Shown: one piece after another, positions 35,956 to 47,129 of the stretch
How the letters are laid out: every line of letters starts with the position of its first letter
How positions within the stretch are numbered: the stretch's first letter is position 1
From: Metallyticus violacea
Taxonomy: Eukaryota > Arthropoda > Insecta > Mantodea > Metallyticidae
Assembly: GCA_030762175.1 (NCBI GenBank)
Contig: CM060843.1
Coordinates: forward strand, 28,044,501-28,108,500
Length of the DNA stretch: 64,000 nucleotides
Direction of reading: 5' to 3'
Position numbers and translations under genes: made by a program
The notes under the pieces: generated by a model
Told to the model about the DNA's origin: nothing
What the model saw: only the letters and a program-made list of their open reading frames with translations
Database searches by the model: none

Positions 35956-36835
35956 CCTCTTTTGTCCAGAGTAGTAACTAGAAGTTATTCTTTCAATGAT
36001 ACAAATAGTGATAATATACAAATATACACGTGGGATGAAACAGAGGGAGGCCGAGATTCCCAGAATGTTGTATGTTGTATCTTGCATTGTGAAACACTTA
36101 AAAGAATATGCACAAAAGTGTACAATAATAACTGATTTTCTCGTTCGTGTACTGGAGAGAACAGGAATTGGAACGTTTGTGTTTCCATATTAAAATTACT
36201 GGATGCCCAGAAATGAAAGTGGAATTAATAAACCACAAGTTCATGGTTCCAGGTTACAGCTTCCTATCTTTTTTTTTTTTTTTTTTTTGAATGATTTATT
36301 TATGGACGCTCTTTAACAGCTCAGGTCATCAGCGTCCCATTCAACTCAGGGCGTGAAACGGCAACTTCCTATCTAACGATGCAGACTTCGGCCTAATTGA
36401 ATTAGCTGGTCGTAAGAAACAATACATTTTCTCTGCTGATACTTGGGAGAATTGTAAGAAACAAATAGTAAGAAGAATCCTTTTGTTGTGCATGTAATGA
36501 AGAGGAAAGAATTGCTGTTCACAAAGAAGCTACTAAACCATGTAGTGGTTAGAAAAGGGCTATCGATGGGCAACAGATGCATTGGCTTGAAGTGAGATGG
36601 ATGCCGTTTATTTCTGTGAAAACTTCAAATAAAACTGAGAGTTTCAGCCCAAATGATGAATTCCATGAAATTTATTTCTGTAAAGGCCAAAGAGATAGAC
36701 CTTCACAAAATCTGTCATCAATGAAACAGGAGACTGTTCAAAACGAGACGTTTTGTGACAGCAGCCAAGAAAAAGAGCATGATAGACATTCTTCCTCATA
36801 TTCCTCCTCATCCTTATCATTCACATTTCAATAAC
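35956..36835 (+). pseudogene. Decayed DUF7869-like transposon-associated ORF, split by a SINE
   Basis: Pieces in correct order on the plus strand are: SFNDTNSDNIQIYTWDETEG; a shifted piece, VSCIVKHLKEYAQKC; CTGENRN (family motif D-S-C-T-G-Q-N-R-N); HKFMVPGYSFL, then after the SINE LSNDADFGLIE and KKQYIFSADTWENC; VVHVMKRKELLFTKK; HWLEVRWMPF; and last MIDILPHIPPHPYHSHFNNL. This series matches, as I recall, proteins labelled DUF7869 that are very numerous in insect genomes and behave like transposon genes. At least four frameshifts and several stops are present. The 'LP(S)ND-x-DFG-x-IE' core is intact once the SINE is ignored. Function in the family is unknown to me. Only the C-terminal half is seen, and terminal repeats were not found. 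Confidence 0.65.
36260..36374 (-). mobile_element. Family A SINE, 3' fragment, inserted in the DUF7869-like ORF
   Basis: Only the last ~75 bp of family A plus a poly-A tail (a T-run of about 20 on the plus strand) are present (36270-36364). A 10-bp duplication, CTTCCTATCT, lies at 36260-36269 and 36365-36374. The reading of the host ORF resumes directly across the duplication, which fixes the insertion boundaries. Confidence 0.9.
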
Positions 36836-37367
36836 TTACCACCATGTTCTACTCACGTGTCAATGGGTACAAAAGACCAGGTTTCTGACGAGGAAAATGA
36901 TGAACCTATGTTTTATTAATCTACTTGAAACGGAATTATGAAACATTCTTTCCAGCTCCAAAGATCCCTGGTGATCACGGTTACCTCATTAAAATTTCAA
37001 TACATTCAGAAGTGCAGTATGTAGATTAAACTCCTATGATATAATACCCTCATATGTTAGTGCCATAAGTAATGTGTATCTTGCTAAAGCAGGTTACAAT
37101 GTTACTTTTTCTCTAGTTGATAGCAGAAAAAGGACAGAAGTGCTGCGAGGCCGAGAACAAGGGATTTTGATGACTAACCCATTATAAAACTCTGCAAGAT
37201 CTTTTTCTTAAAAGTAATGCATTAAAAGGAAGGGGACCAGAAAACCGTTCTTCCTATAAACATGGTAAGCCGCCATTTCTATTATCTGTCGCTAGGAGGC
37301 CTTGGATGTTTCCCCTAACAAAAAAGCACGCAATCTCTTTTCTGTAACTAATAAATATACGGAACAT
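36836..37367. other. Noncoding stretch
   Basis: No feature was recognised. Confidence 0.45.
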
Positions 37368-37692
37368 TTGCTGTTGCGTCGAGGCCACGAGGGGGAAAAA
37401 CATTTGTTCCAAATGGGTCAATACATGAATCTTGAAAACCACTCTAGCTTTGCCTGACTGTCTTTACCAAGATAAGCATGTCGCAAACTTATTCGCCAAT
37501 CAGGATAAGTCCCGTAAAACATGTATGTGTTTGCTGTTGCGTCGAGGCCACGAGGGGAAAAACATTTGTTCCAAATGGGTCAATACATGAATCTTGAAAA
37601 CCACCCTAGCTTTGCCTGACTGTCTTTACCAAGATACGCATGTCGCAAACTTATCCGCCAATCAGGATAAGTCCCGTAAAACATGTATGTGT
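37368..37692 (+). repeat. 163-bp tandem duplication
   Basis: Two head-to-tail copies (37368-37530 and 37531-37692) start TTGCTGTTGCGTCGAGGCCA and end ACATGTATGTGT. They differ at only a few positions, including one G in a GAGGGGG/GAGGGG run. The unit is GC-richer than its surroundings and was open in one frame (containing ADCLYQD-like residues), but no protein family was recognised. Confidence 0.93.
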
Positions 37693-39100
37693 TACATAGT
37701 CAATGAGAAATGCATAAGGGTATTAACAATAATCAAATTACTAAGATCTAAGACACTCCAAAAGCGTCGTGTTGATGAAAAAGCCCGAATCAGTTTGAAG
37801 CTAAGTCAGTCTACTTGCAGTATTTGATGTTTCGCTTCATGTCAGTTACTAGTTGTCGCCTGAGTGGAGATGAATGTTTCATAAAGTTTGCATAAGTTTG
37901 TCGCGAGTATTACTCAGCTTCTAAAAGAGTGCTATTAAGTTATTTACGATTGTTCGTGTCTGTTAAGAACTGTGTTAGGAGCCTATCATAAGCATTCGGT
38001 AGCTGCGCAGTGTTAGTGCAGATATATGGTGAATAACGTCGTATATTCTGCTTCAGTGTGTCTAAGATTCTGAGTTGGAAACCTATTTGGACTGTAATCT
38101 CAGCAACATTCCTCCGCTGAAAACAGTGTCTCATTGCCGAACTCTGAACTAATTTCTCTAGGCCCACGACATTCACGTCTTCTGTTTACGATAATTGCTA
38201 ATTAATCTTTGGACCCTGAGTGTAAATGAGTGAAAATAAAAACTACCTAGTGGATTTTATAAACATTGTTTCCCAAATCAACGAACCCTTTCCAATCCAT
38301 TTTCCCGAGAAATTCTCAAGTTCCATAATACGCTGGTATCATCTTTACTGCAGAAGGAAAAAAGAGAATCAACTAAGCACATCCATAAATAAGCGGGAAG
38401 AGAAAGGAGAGAGAGAGAAGTAGGGAGCAGGTCTTAAAAACGCTAAACGACTGAATTATTTCCAAGTTCAAAGTCTACAAACTTCCGCATCCCCTGTACT
38501 CCCCTAGATCAGTACTAAAGACGATAGAATTCTTCCTCTTCATTTCTCAACACTAATCAAATTAAATAATCCTTCTTTTCCAACCATAATATTCGCGCTT
38601 CATATTAGAAATATGAGTACTATAAAGTAAGTACTATAGAGGAGCTGGGTGAATTAACTTATTACGTGCACAAGCTAAACAACTCCATATTTTCCTATAA
38701 TTGTTGTATTTTGATGACATTATATACATAAAATGTATTATTAGCCGATTTGATTCGATTCCAATTCATATATATATATATATATATATATTCTGTGTAA
38801 ATTTTCAAGAACTTGCCTTTTATCTGTAAACTGCCCTTGATTGATGGAATTACACCACTTGCGCACTGAACACCACATATTATACGAGAAAAATTTAAGA
38901 TCATTGGTGAAACGTATCATTTCCATTTATAAGTGTAATAAAACGCATGCAATTACATAGACGTTTATTTAGTAGATGAATGAATGAATGAAAAGTCTGT
39001 CAATCCCGTTCAGGGCAAAAAAAAATCCTACATGAGGTATGGACAGCTATAGATAGCTATACTTGGCCTAAACACTACGACTAAATACGCTTAAGTCTTT
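37693..39100. other. Noncoding stretch with an (AT)n microsatellite
   Basis: (AT)n of about 12 units lies at 38768-38791. The short frames at 37940-38176 (minus) and 38226-38423 (plus) have no recognisable domain. Confidence 0.45.
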
Positions 39101-39104
39101 ATTA

Positions 39105-39860
39105 ACCTTCCTACTACCATGTTTTCTTTGTTACATTAAGTATCACTGGAGTCATAAAGACCCCAAGTAATTTACATGGAATACATTGGTAGTATTGCAA
39201 TTATTTTAATGAACTGGCATAAAAACTCACTATTTTTACCTTGAAAACCAGATAACTATGTATATAAGCACATTTTTACACGTTTGTCTTCCTCCATTTT
39301 AAACGTCCTTACATTTGAAACAAAGTAACTTTCAATGTTATTTACAGAGAAAAGAAGAACATTTTATGCACATGTATAATGTTTTCTCTCCATAGAACTT
39401 TCACAACGTTTTGCTCCCTCTCCCAAGAGGACTTATATGAAAACATTTAAATTTGTGATGTCATCAAATTCAGGAACAGTAATTTCTTAACCTCCAACAT
39501 TATCAGAATTTTCAGTCGATTCACTGTCTTCGGTTATAATGCCATCTATCTCCTCATCGTCATCAGATGTGCCCTTCTTTATTCAAAACTGCTTCTATTT
39601 ATGGGTTACCCAAACGTTTTCTACTCATAATGTAATTCTACAATACAATGAGACTAAACATTAACAACCGAGGCAAAAGCCTTAACAATGGGTAACAAAT
39701 ATGCTGAAAATGTTATTTTCATTGTTGCACGTATTTAGTACAACAGATGCTCAAAGAAACGGTCAGCATTACTACTGTCATAATGTTACATTCAACGAAA
39801 AAAGCCACTTTTGAATGGGGTCATAGACCCCCATTTTACTCTGTGCAAAAATAATGAATA
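39105..39860 (-). mobile_element. piggyBac-like transposon remnant
   Basis: Near both ends lie short palindromes in inverted relation: CTGGAGTCATAAAGACCCCA (39146-39165) and AATGGGGTCATAGACCCCCA (39814-39833). These resemble the GGGGTCA-TGACCCC ends of looper/piggyBac-like elements. On the minus strand, from an ATG at 39628, the sequence reads MSRKRLGNP, a stop, then IEAVLNKEGH, and an acidic tract (DEEIDGIITEDSESTENSD) typical of piggyBac transposase N termini. A TTAA lies near 39102. The transposase core is absent. The exact ends are uncertain. Confidence 0.5.
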
Positions 39861-40044
39861 CATTTTAAAGTGTTGAAAATATAAAACTGAATAAAACTTC
39901 ATTGGATACAATTAACTCAGAGGGATAAAGTGATAAATTTTGAAAATTATAGTTTTAAAAACATTTTTAAAGATTTTTACTTCAAAATTGCTTTATATTG
40001 ATCTCTAGATCTGCAGGTATCTCTTTCCACGTGGCCCCGTTCTG

Positions 40045-40443
40045 TCATTGAACACTGGCTGCCTGCTGTGGTCCTGTAGACGCCTGACCATCAACATCTA
40101 GGCCTGCCTCTGCTTCTTCTTCCGGTGTAAGCGTCCCATATCCTGTCATATGTGCCCATCTCCTCTCCTGAAGCCTGGCGACGTGGCCATTCCATCTCCG
40201 TTTGAGAGAAATAATTTCCTCCTTAAGTCTTTCCGTTTCCTCAGCTCGATCTTGAACACTGTCTCGAGACACCTTCTCCTCCATTTTTCTCCAACACACT
40301 TGAATTGCGTTCATTGCCTTGTAATGAGCTTTAGCTGTAGGTTGGCCGTTATACCCTGCAGTTGAATTTGATGCCCATAATTTTTTCCAAGAAAGAGTAA
40401 TTTTTTCCTCACTTCTTTGTGGAAAGCCTACATTTTGAGCCAA
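40045..40443 (-). mobile_element. C-terminal fragment of a non-LTR retrotransposon reverse transcriptase
   Basis: The frame (about 132 codons, minus) contains EEKITLSWKKLWAS, then after a deletion CWRKMEEKVSRDSVQDRAEE, and LKRRWNGHVARLQERRW. This is the familiar tail of craniofacial-development-protein-2-like LINE ORFs (K-x-x-x-S-W-x-K-L-W; C-Q-R-K-M-E-R; L-K-W-R-W-x-G-H-V-A-R-x-x-D-x-R-W). The polymerase catalytic region and the segment with Y-G-x-x-T-W are missing. The end (EEEAEAGLDVDGQ) reads like the G-R-R-x-x-G-R-P-x-x-R-W box after a frameshift. Confidence 0.78.
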
Positions 40444-40657
40444 ATAAGTATACCTTGATGAAATATTTCGCCATTTACCCTTAATGGGATTTCAGATTTA
40501 TTTGTGTTCAGTTGTTAGCTACTCAATATTTAGGAAGAATACAATAATTAATCATTTGTTGGAAATGACGAACTTGTGCCTTTGGTGTATCCTTTATTGT
40601 GTGTAATATTCTTGGGTCTGTATTGGAGAGACTCTAAGCAATACAGACAGCTAAAAG

Positions 40658-40962
40658 AAAGTCCTGTGTCGGTCCTGGGTGTAGTGGTAACCATCCTTAC
40701 CGCCTAAAGCCAAGATCGCGTGTTTTAACCCCGCCAGGACCGATGGATTTTTCGGACGTAAAAATCCAAGTATGGTTTCCTTCGGAAGGAAAGTAAAGCC
40801 GTGGATTCCGTGCCGCACATTTACGGCACGATAAAGAACCTCAAGCCTGAAAAAAGAGGCCTCTGAGCAAAATTTGTCGGCCGTTTCACGCCCTGAATTG
40901 AATGGGACGCTGATGACCTGAGATGTTAAAGAGCGTCCGTAAATAAACCAAAAAAGTCCTGT
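40658..40962 (+). mobile_element. Family A SINE, full length, with target-site duplications
   Basis: The body spans 40668-40952. A 10-bp duplication, AAAGTCCTGT, flanks it (40658-40667 and 40953-40962). The B box is mutated (GTGTTTTAACCCC), so polymerase III activity is probably lost. The tail has a TAAACCAAAAA end instead of AAATAAATCAA. Confidence 0.9.
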
Positions 40963-41079
40963 TTCAACTGAATGTCCAGTTACTCTGAGCAAATTGTAAA
41001 CTCGAAAAGTGAGAGATACAAAGAACGAAAAAAATAACGTGAATACTATGTAAAAAACCATAAATGTAATACACATTGT

Positions 41080-41081
<2 letters not shown>

Positions 41082-41127
<46 letters not shown>
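41082..41127 (+). repeat. (AT)n microsatellite
   Basis: About 23 AT units. Confidence 0.97.
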
Positions 41128-41129
<2 letters not shown>

Positions 41130-41719
41130 CTGATCCTGTATTAGTCTGCAATAATACACCTGTCCATAAACCACCGAAATTGACGCTAATCAGCAAAATG
41201 AACTTAAATTATTCCCGTGAAAACTTCTAAAAACAATGTGTAATAAAATAGACAATCTAAAGAAAACTCTTTTATCCAAAAGATATCGTTAACAGGTCTC
41301 GGCTGGAATGCATTGTTACTGAATGATGTGGAATTTCTATCTTCTACGAAACTGAAGCATCCCGGTAGAAACAAAAGAACACTAATATTCCTAAATTTTC
41401 AACAATGTTAACTTCTATTGCTCCAAAATTTGCTTCAAATAGCATTAAAACAATATTTTAATTATAAAATAAATAACTTCACCTGAGTTGATTAAGGTGT
41501 TTATAAAGTCATGCGAATTTCCTTGCTGAGATACGTCTAGTTACAAAGTCCTGGCCTTCTAGTCTGTGGACAAAAATAATGAATTGGCTAAGTATGCATA
41601 AAGAGAGGCCTCAGCAATAGAGGACTTCTCTGACGTTGTGCTAAATCAATGAAAAAGGGTGTTTTAAGCTCGCCAATTTTTGTGAAAGCGGGCTGTGTAC
41701 AAATGTTAGAACTGCTGGA
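41128..41719. other. Noncoding stretch
   Basis: No feature was recognised. Confidence 0.45.
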
Positions 41720-42725
41720 ACCTGTTCCACAATCTAATACATTACAAGTGTATTAGTACAAATCCTTGTAAAGTATGCACTTGTAACTTTCTGTTCCACT
41801 AAAGAATGTACAATACTTGTAAAATTTTAGTAAAATTCTACAAGAATAGCAAGATGGAGGAACAGCTGTTTGACACTCCTTTATAATAAACTCGTATTTT
41901 TTAATGTTTAAAGCGGGTCATGTCATTCCTGCTAAATGGGTGGTATATTTCTTTCAGAATCAATAATAATTTATATTTTATTATATATTATCAATATTCA
42001 AGGTTAATAGATCACTTTGAGAGGGCGATCCGACGTGAATACACAGCAGCATCAATTTCAATCATCGAGAGATGGCAGAAGAATCGAGCTTCCGGATTGC
42101 GCTCGGCCATTTATTTTAATAGTACACTTCATCATTTAATATAAATTTTATATTGTTTGACAGTCATAGTTGCATTACATTACTTACATTGCATATGAAA
42201 ATCGCATCAGAAGTGAATGAGAAATCGAAAGAAATTATTTTCGTGGCATGTGGCAAGACCCTTAAAAAAATTCAAACTAAGATGCTGGACTGAAATATGC
42301 ATTCGAAACAGGAAAGGCCAATATCCATCATAAACAATCCTTTAATTGCACTTAACTTATTTTTTTCATTATACTCAAATACTGAATTATTGTTTCTTTA
42401 TACACATTCCTATTCTCATCATTATCATCACTCTCGCTAATACTTCGCATATTTAGGTCAACTGATTCCGAAAATTATTAAAAAGATATTAAAACTAGTA
42501 TTTGAAGTTATAATAATAATATAGCCAATAATCCTACACTTGTAGAGAAATTTATACAAGTTACAAGTGCTCCAAAAAAAATATGAAAAATCACTTGCAT
42601 ACTTGAGAGTATGGGAGTTGTAAAGTAGCAGAAACCTTTGTGGAACAGAATTCTACTAATATCTACAAGTTAGAAGTCCATACACTTAAAATGTATTTAG
42701 CCATACTTGTGTGAAACACCTGGTA
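41720..42725. mobile_element. Element with imperfect inverted ends rich in TACAAGT
   Basis: The left end reads CCTGTTCCACAATCTAATAC, then ATTACAAGTGTATTAGTAC and CTTGTAAAG. The right end read on the minus strand gives CCAGGTGTTTCACACAAGTA, then AATACATTTTAAGTGTATGG and AACTTGTAGA. The order of motifs is the same over roughly 150 bp. TACAAGT and ACTTGTA also recur elsewhere in the element. Between the ends, a possible coding trace on the plus strand (DHFERAIRREYTAASISIIE, 42010-42069) has no family I know. It may be a nonautonomous DNA transposon, class unknown. Confidence 0.5.
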
Positions 42726-44590
42726 AGTTGAACGTGATGTGAACTAACACAATGCTTCATTTATTTAGTAAACTCTCATTTGTAAACATAATAAACCACT
42801 ATAGTAGAAGCATTTTATTTATATCCAAAAGGTGTTTTGAAAACCAAATTCATTCAAATTTCAAAATTATCTATGCTGGTACATAACTACGCAAGATGCG
42901 CTTCTACCTCCATACAAATTAAATTTGATGTTTGATTAACTATGCGTAGGACCTCGTGATTTTTTAAATCGTGAAGTTATAAGTAAAATGAGTTAATTTG
43001 AGATATGGGCCGCCTGAGCGCGGCTGCTTTACTGGGAAACCGCAGTCACCGCAACCAGAAAAAAAAAAAAAAAAAGATATTAATCGCCGCGTGTAAAATT
43101 AGAAATTAGCACCAAGTTGTATAGGAAAGCCCCGTATTTTAACTAATCTTATTAGACAACGGCGGTTCTGATTTATTGTCACTGAGAGATCCTGTTACTT
43201 GTAACTTTAAAAAGTTGGCGAAACAATTTCCCTACATGGAACACAAAATTTTCTTGTTAATCACCTATCACTTCTCTGCAAGCACTCGTTTTCACATATG
43301 TATTGTGCATAAAACGCCGTTCAAGGCCTATCATGCGCTGACAAAGCCTTCTTCAATCTAGCTACAAGCTGCTACCTGCTCATGCATTATACGGCTTTGA
43401 TGATTGGCTGTATGCTCTGCCGACATGTAACTGTACTATTCCGCTGCTTCCGCACGAAAACGACTGAGCGTCACCCAGGACTTGCAGAAAAATGCTGCCG
43501 CATTAAGTTGTAATGACACAGCAACCATTTTGGCTATTTGTTTTCTTTCTTTTTTTCTTTTCTTCTTTTTCTTCTTCTTTTTACTTAATATTGGTGTTTT
43601 CTGTTTACTCTTCGTCACTGTTCAAATAAATCTATTAGTAAAAACACATTGTTAATTGTTTCATTACACATGTCAAATATGGCCAATGTTGCTTAGTCGA
43701 GTTTCTAAACATAAAGTTAGAGCACATCTACTGAGATCACCTGCTTCTCCATTTGTTTTTGTTTGTTTCCCCCAAGTACTTTGCAATTCTTTCCTCTTTT
43801 TAATTTCATGCATGTACGTTTTCAACGTATCTATTAAGTTAGTGCATGAGCTATATATTTTTTCTTAGGCTGATTTAATCTACATTACAACAACAGCTAC
43901 AGTTACAACAACCAGGATAAAAAGGTAAGATCTAATACCTAGTCAGGTTGTCTCTCTCGTAATTTTTAAAACAACCTCTGTCATTAAATGATCGCAATTG
44001 AACAATATGTGAGATATATCAGGTTATTGAACGTTTGTAAACATTGAAGTATTGCAAAATAACAACTCGGTACCAGCAATTCCTCACGAAAAGTCGAGAG
44101 ATACAATAAGTTATGAAACTTAAACCAAAATCATTTTTAAAATCATAAGGAGATTATACTTTTTATATGTATGTTTCCTTTGTAGATACTGGGCCTAAGA
44201 CGGAGGCTCAGCACAGAAAACTGTCCCATCATGTATACTCTTTACGGAGAATAATGCATCGCCAATAAACTTAAATTACCCTGCCGAATAGATAATTGCG
44301 CTTTTGTAGAAAACGAGTTACGACATCTGCAACTCATTTATAAAAAATTGCAGCATCTACGCTTAACTGAACATAGCGGAGCGCTCAGAGTTGCTACATT
44401 TTGTAGCAGTAATAATGTTCAGACGCCAACACGAAGACCAGTAAATTAATAATCGGGGATTGGGTTAGATGACACCAAACTGTAAACAATGCTTTGGACA
44501 GTTGGATCAGATTCACTTTTAGAAAATGACAGCATATGTAATTTCAGTATTCAGTGTTTAATACATATGTATATACACACACGAGTGGAT
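42726..44590. other. Noncoding stretch
   Basis: A poly-A run lies near 43057-43075 and a pyrimidine-rich tract at 43545-43582. No coding region was supported. Confidence 0.45.
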
Positions 44591-44596
44591 ATATGC

Positions 44597-45200
44597 AGGA
44601 TGTAACAAAAAGTATGTCAAAATTGGGGAAACATCTCTTGCATACAGGCAATGCAAATGTGTTATATAAACATGGGTCTGTTAATGCTTTATTTTCTTGT
44701 TAGAGCCCCTTGTCTACAACTTCGCTTACACAGTATGAAATGCAAGCTAGAATGCCAGCATAACTGTTCTGTGGCAACTACCCAACAAGAGAACTGTTGC
44801 TTAATATGTACAGTAGGTAAACATTCGCTTTTACCTCTAGTTAAATGGGGTGGAGGTGTTGTATTTAGTTCTTAGGGTCATCATTGTTGTGGTCATTTTG
44901 TACCACGTAGTCCGCTTGTTATCCTACTCGTTTCCTTTGCTTGACATAGCACTGAGCACGTAGTGTCAGTTCTGTGTGTTTATCGACTTTGTATAGTAAC
45001 AAGGTATTCAATGCGGAGTTGGCAAATGTTCATATGATCTATGAATTAGCCGAAGGTGTAGAGTTTCCATGCTCGTATTCTGCAGGCTGCCAAACAATAC
45101 GAAATACTCCAAGGATACATTAATGGATCAGGGAGTTCATGAGACGGCGGGTTGATGGATGAATCCGTGCTAAAGGAGGATATTTTAAACGTTTCATATG
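44597..45200 (+). mobile_element. DUF4817-clan transposon, internally deleted
   Basis: The left end, GCAGGATGTAACAAAAAGTA, looks like the terminal repeat of this transposon group. The plus strand then has an N-terminal transposase start, KVFNAELANVHMIYELAEG (family pattern E-L-A-D-M-H-x-x-Y-G-x-A-x-G). Immediately afterwards comes the C-terminal end, GCQTIRNTPRI and EFMRRRVDG, with YFKRF (family end C-Q-x-I-R-N-T-P-G-I ... R-R-V-E-A-C-I-x-A-x-G-G-H-F-E-H). Everything between, including the catalytic core, is deleted. The right terminus was not found. Confidence 0.65.
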
Positions 45201-45529
45201 CTTTTCTGTTTCCCACAGTTTTGTTTTTGATTATTCTGCTATGTGGTACAGGTATGGAAAAAGGGCCCTGTTTTGTCTTCAGGTGCACAGTCTCTGATCT
45301 TGTATCTTCAGTTATTCCATTACTAGACGTTCGGTAGATCCGATGGATATGGGTAGTTAACTCTTATCCTTAAGAGGACATCTCTGTGGTTAGGCTTAGG
45401 CTGACCTTGGAAGGACAGTCATTCAACAGGTCAAGTACAATGCCGCAGGCAGTAGCGTATGCTGCTAGTCTTCAAGTCTTGTGAACGTCTTGTGGCCGAA
45501 GTCTTTGTTCTAACGTGCTATTCAGATAT

Positions 45530-45885
45530 GGTGACCAACATATTTTGTACAGAGGGGAAGAGCTTTTATTTTCAAAAAGTCTTCGCGATGAATGCTCGAT
45601 ATTCTGCCGGCCGAAATGTCGCTATTACTAACGACACACCCAGTTCATATTGACATCCAAGGTGCAGACACAGCCGCCGTACTATGTTAGAGAAATTAAA
45701 CTATGCATAAACCTGTATTTAGGGGAGAAGAAAGTCCCCAGAGAACGGTGTATATTGGAAGTATTCCTCAATTACCATATCCAAACCCTATCGAACTCTT
45801 TTGGGAGGAACTAATTGTTGACGTTGATGAACTGTTGGATGTCCTGTAGAAAACTTGCAAAAACTTGTTCTGCGTATAGCAAAAA
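45530..45885 (+). mobile_element. Possible transposase catalytic-domain fragment
   Basis: VYIGSIPQLPYPNPIELFWE, followed by ELIVDVDELLDVL, resembles the R-W-I-G-R-x-G-P-x-x-W-P-P-R-S-P-D-L-N-P-I-E-F-F-L-W block of DUF4817-clan transposases. IQGADTAAVLC may be the Q-Q-D-G-A block. Key acidic residues are changed. It may be a displaced part of the element at 44.6-45.2 kb or a separate old copy. Confidence 0.4.
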
Positions 45886-46920
45886 TGTTTAAAATGTGAT
45901 GCTGTTAGAAATTGCTTTGTTTAAAATAGTTTTATATTTTTTATACATGAAAAGGAGTGCTTGATTAAAATGTGATACTGTATTATACAATATTTAATTT
46001 TCATTTTTTTTTCTTTGAATTTCACTCATTTTTCAACATTTATCCGGTAACCTCTAAAGCAGAGCTTTGTATAACTGAACTCGTTTGTATTGATTTCCGG
46101 ATAGGTTTGCTCTTCTGTTTCATTCTTAGGGGTCATTTAAAGAGAGCTCACAGAGAATTCCATATACAAGTACTGTTCAATAAAAAATTATCATAATTTT
46201 TATAGGGACAATTTCACTTGTGTGACGCCATCATAAAATCGACCAATGAAATGACAGCCCGATATCGCAGTGAAAAAAGTTTTATCAAATCCGTCTTATC
46301 AAGTAACGTGTATTTGTCTTGTGGTCGTGTAGCCGACTCTGTACCTCCACTATATGATTCCTGAGCACGCATTACTGGCTACTTTTTTTGTGTCTTCAGT
46401 AATTGCAAATTTAACTAACTTAATGTGTATTCACTCAAGTAACTACTATTCAGCAAAATTATACGAAATAATTTTAAAAAGTATGTAACAACATCTGCCT
46501 AAGCAACCACAAATCTTAGTAAACATGTTCAGATTGGTAAAATAATTTCTCTGTTTGGTTTTTCTCAGTTGATATTAGTAAATCGAACGGTAGCAACTGT
46601 TACAGTTGACTTTTGTCTCTTTCATTCTCACGGTTTCTGAATAAGCAGGTATTCATGAGTATAACATTTTAAACAATAATGAATAATCTGGGCGCGAATT
46701 TTAAATATAAATTATTTTTATTCTTATTCTATTCATGAAATATTCTCAAACCCGTATTTGGATCATCTCTAAAAAGGCATTATTGACAATCGACGTTTGT
46801 CTGATGCTAGATGGCTTGAAAAGTTTAAGTATTCATAATACAAATTTACAATTATTACAATAATGTAAGCCTGTTTATGGAAATTGCATTTAAATTCTTG
46901 TTTTATTCATGAAACAGTCC
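45886..46920. other. AT-rich noncoding stretch
   Basis: No feature was recognised. Confidence 0.5.
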
Positions 46921-46925
46921 CAATA

Positions 46926-46990
46926 AATATCACTCGAGGGTCTGAGCTTTCCAGGTAAATTCACAAGCTCTCAGACCCTCTTGTGATATT
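46926..46990. repeat. Short inverted repeat (hairpin)
   Basis: AATATCAC-TC-GAGGGTCTGAG-CTT (46926-46949) is mirrored by AAGCTCTCAGACCCTC-TT-GTGATATT (46965-46990), with a 15-base loop. About 22 base pairs form, with one 2-base bulge and small mismatches. It could be a foldback remnant or a small-RNA-type hairpin. No family was recognised. Confidence 0.75.
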
Positions 46991-47129
46991 ACTTGTGATA
47001 ATTTCTCGAACGTAAAATATTTTGCTATCTGAATGGTAATGTACGTGTGGTACTAGTTTCATTGTAACTTTCGGTTGTTGCCTGTGAGAAGTATACAAGT
47101 TGAGACATTTTCAGTTCCGCCTACGACTA

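Noticed and set aside
43436..43618. Lys-rich minus-strand ORF
   Set aside because: It is generated by a pyrimidine-rich low-complexity tract.
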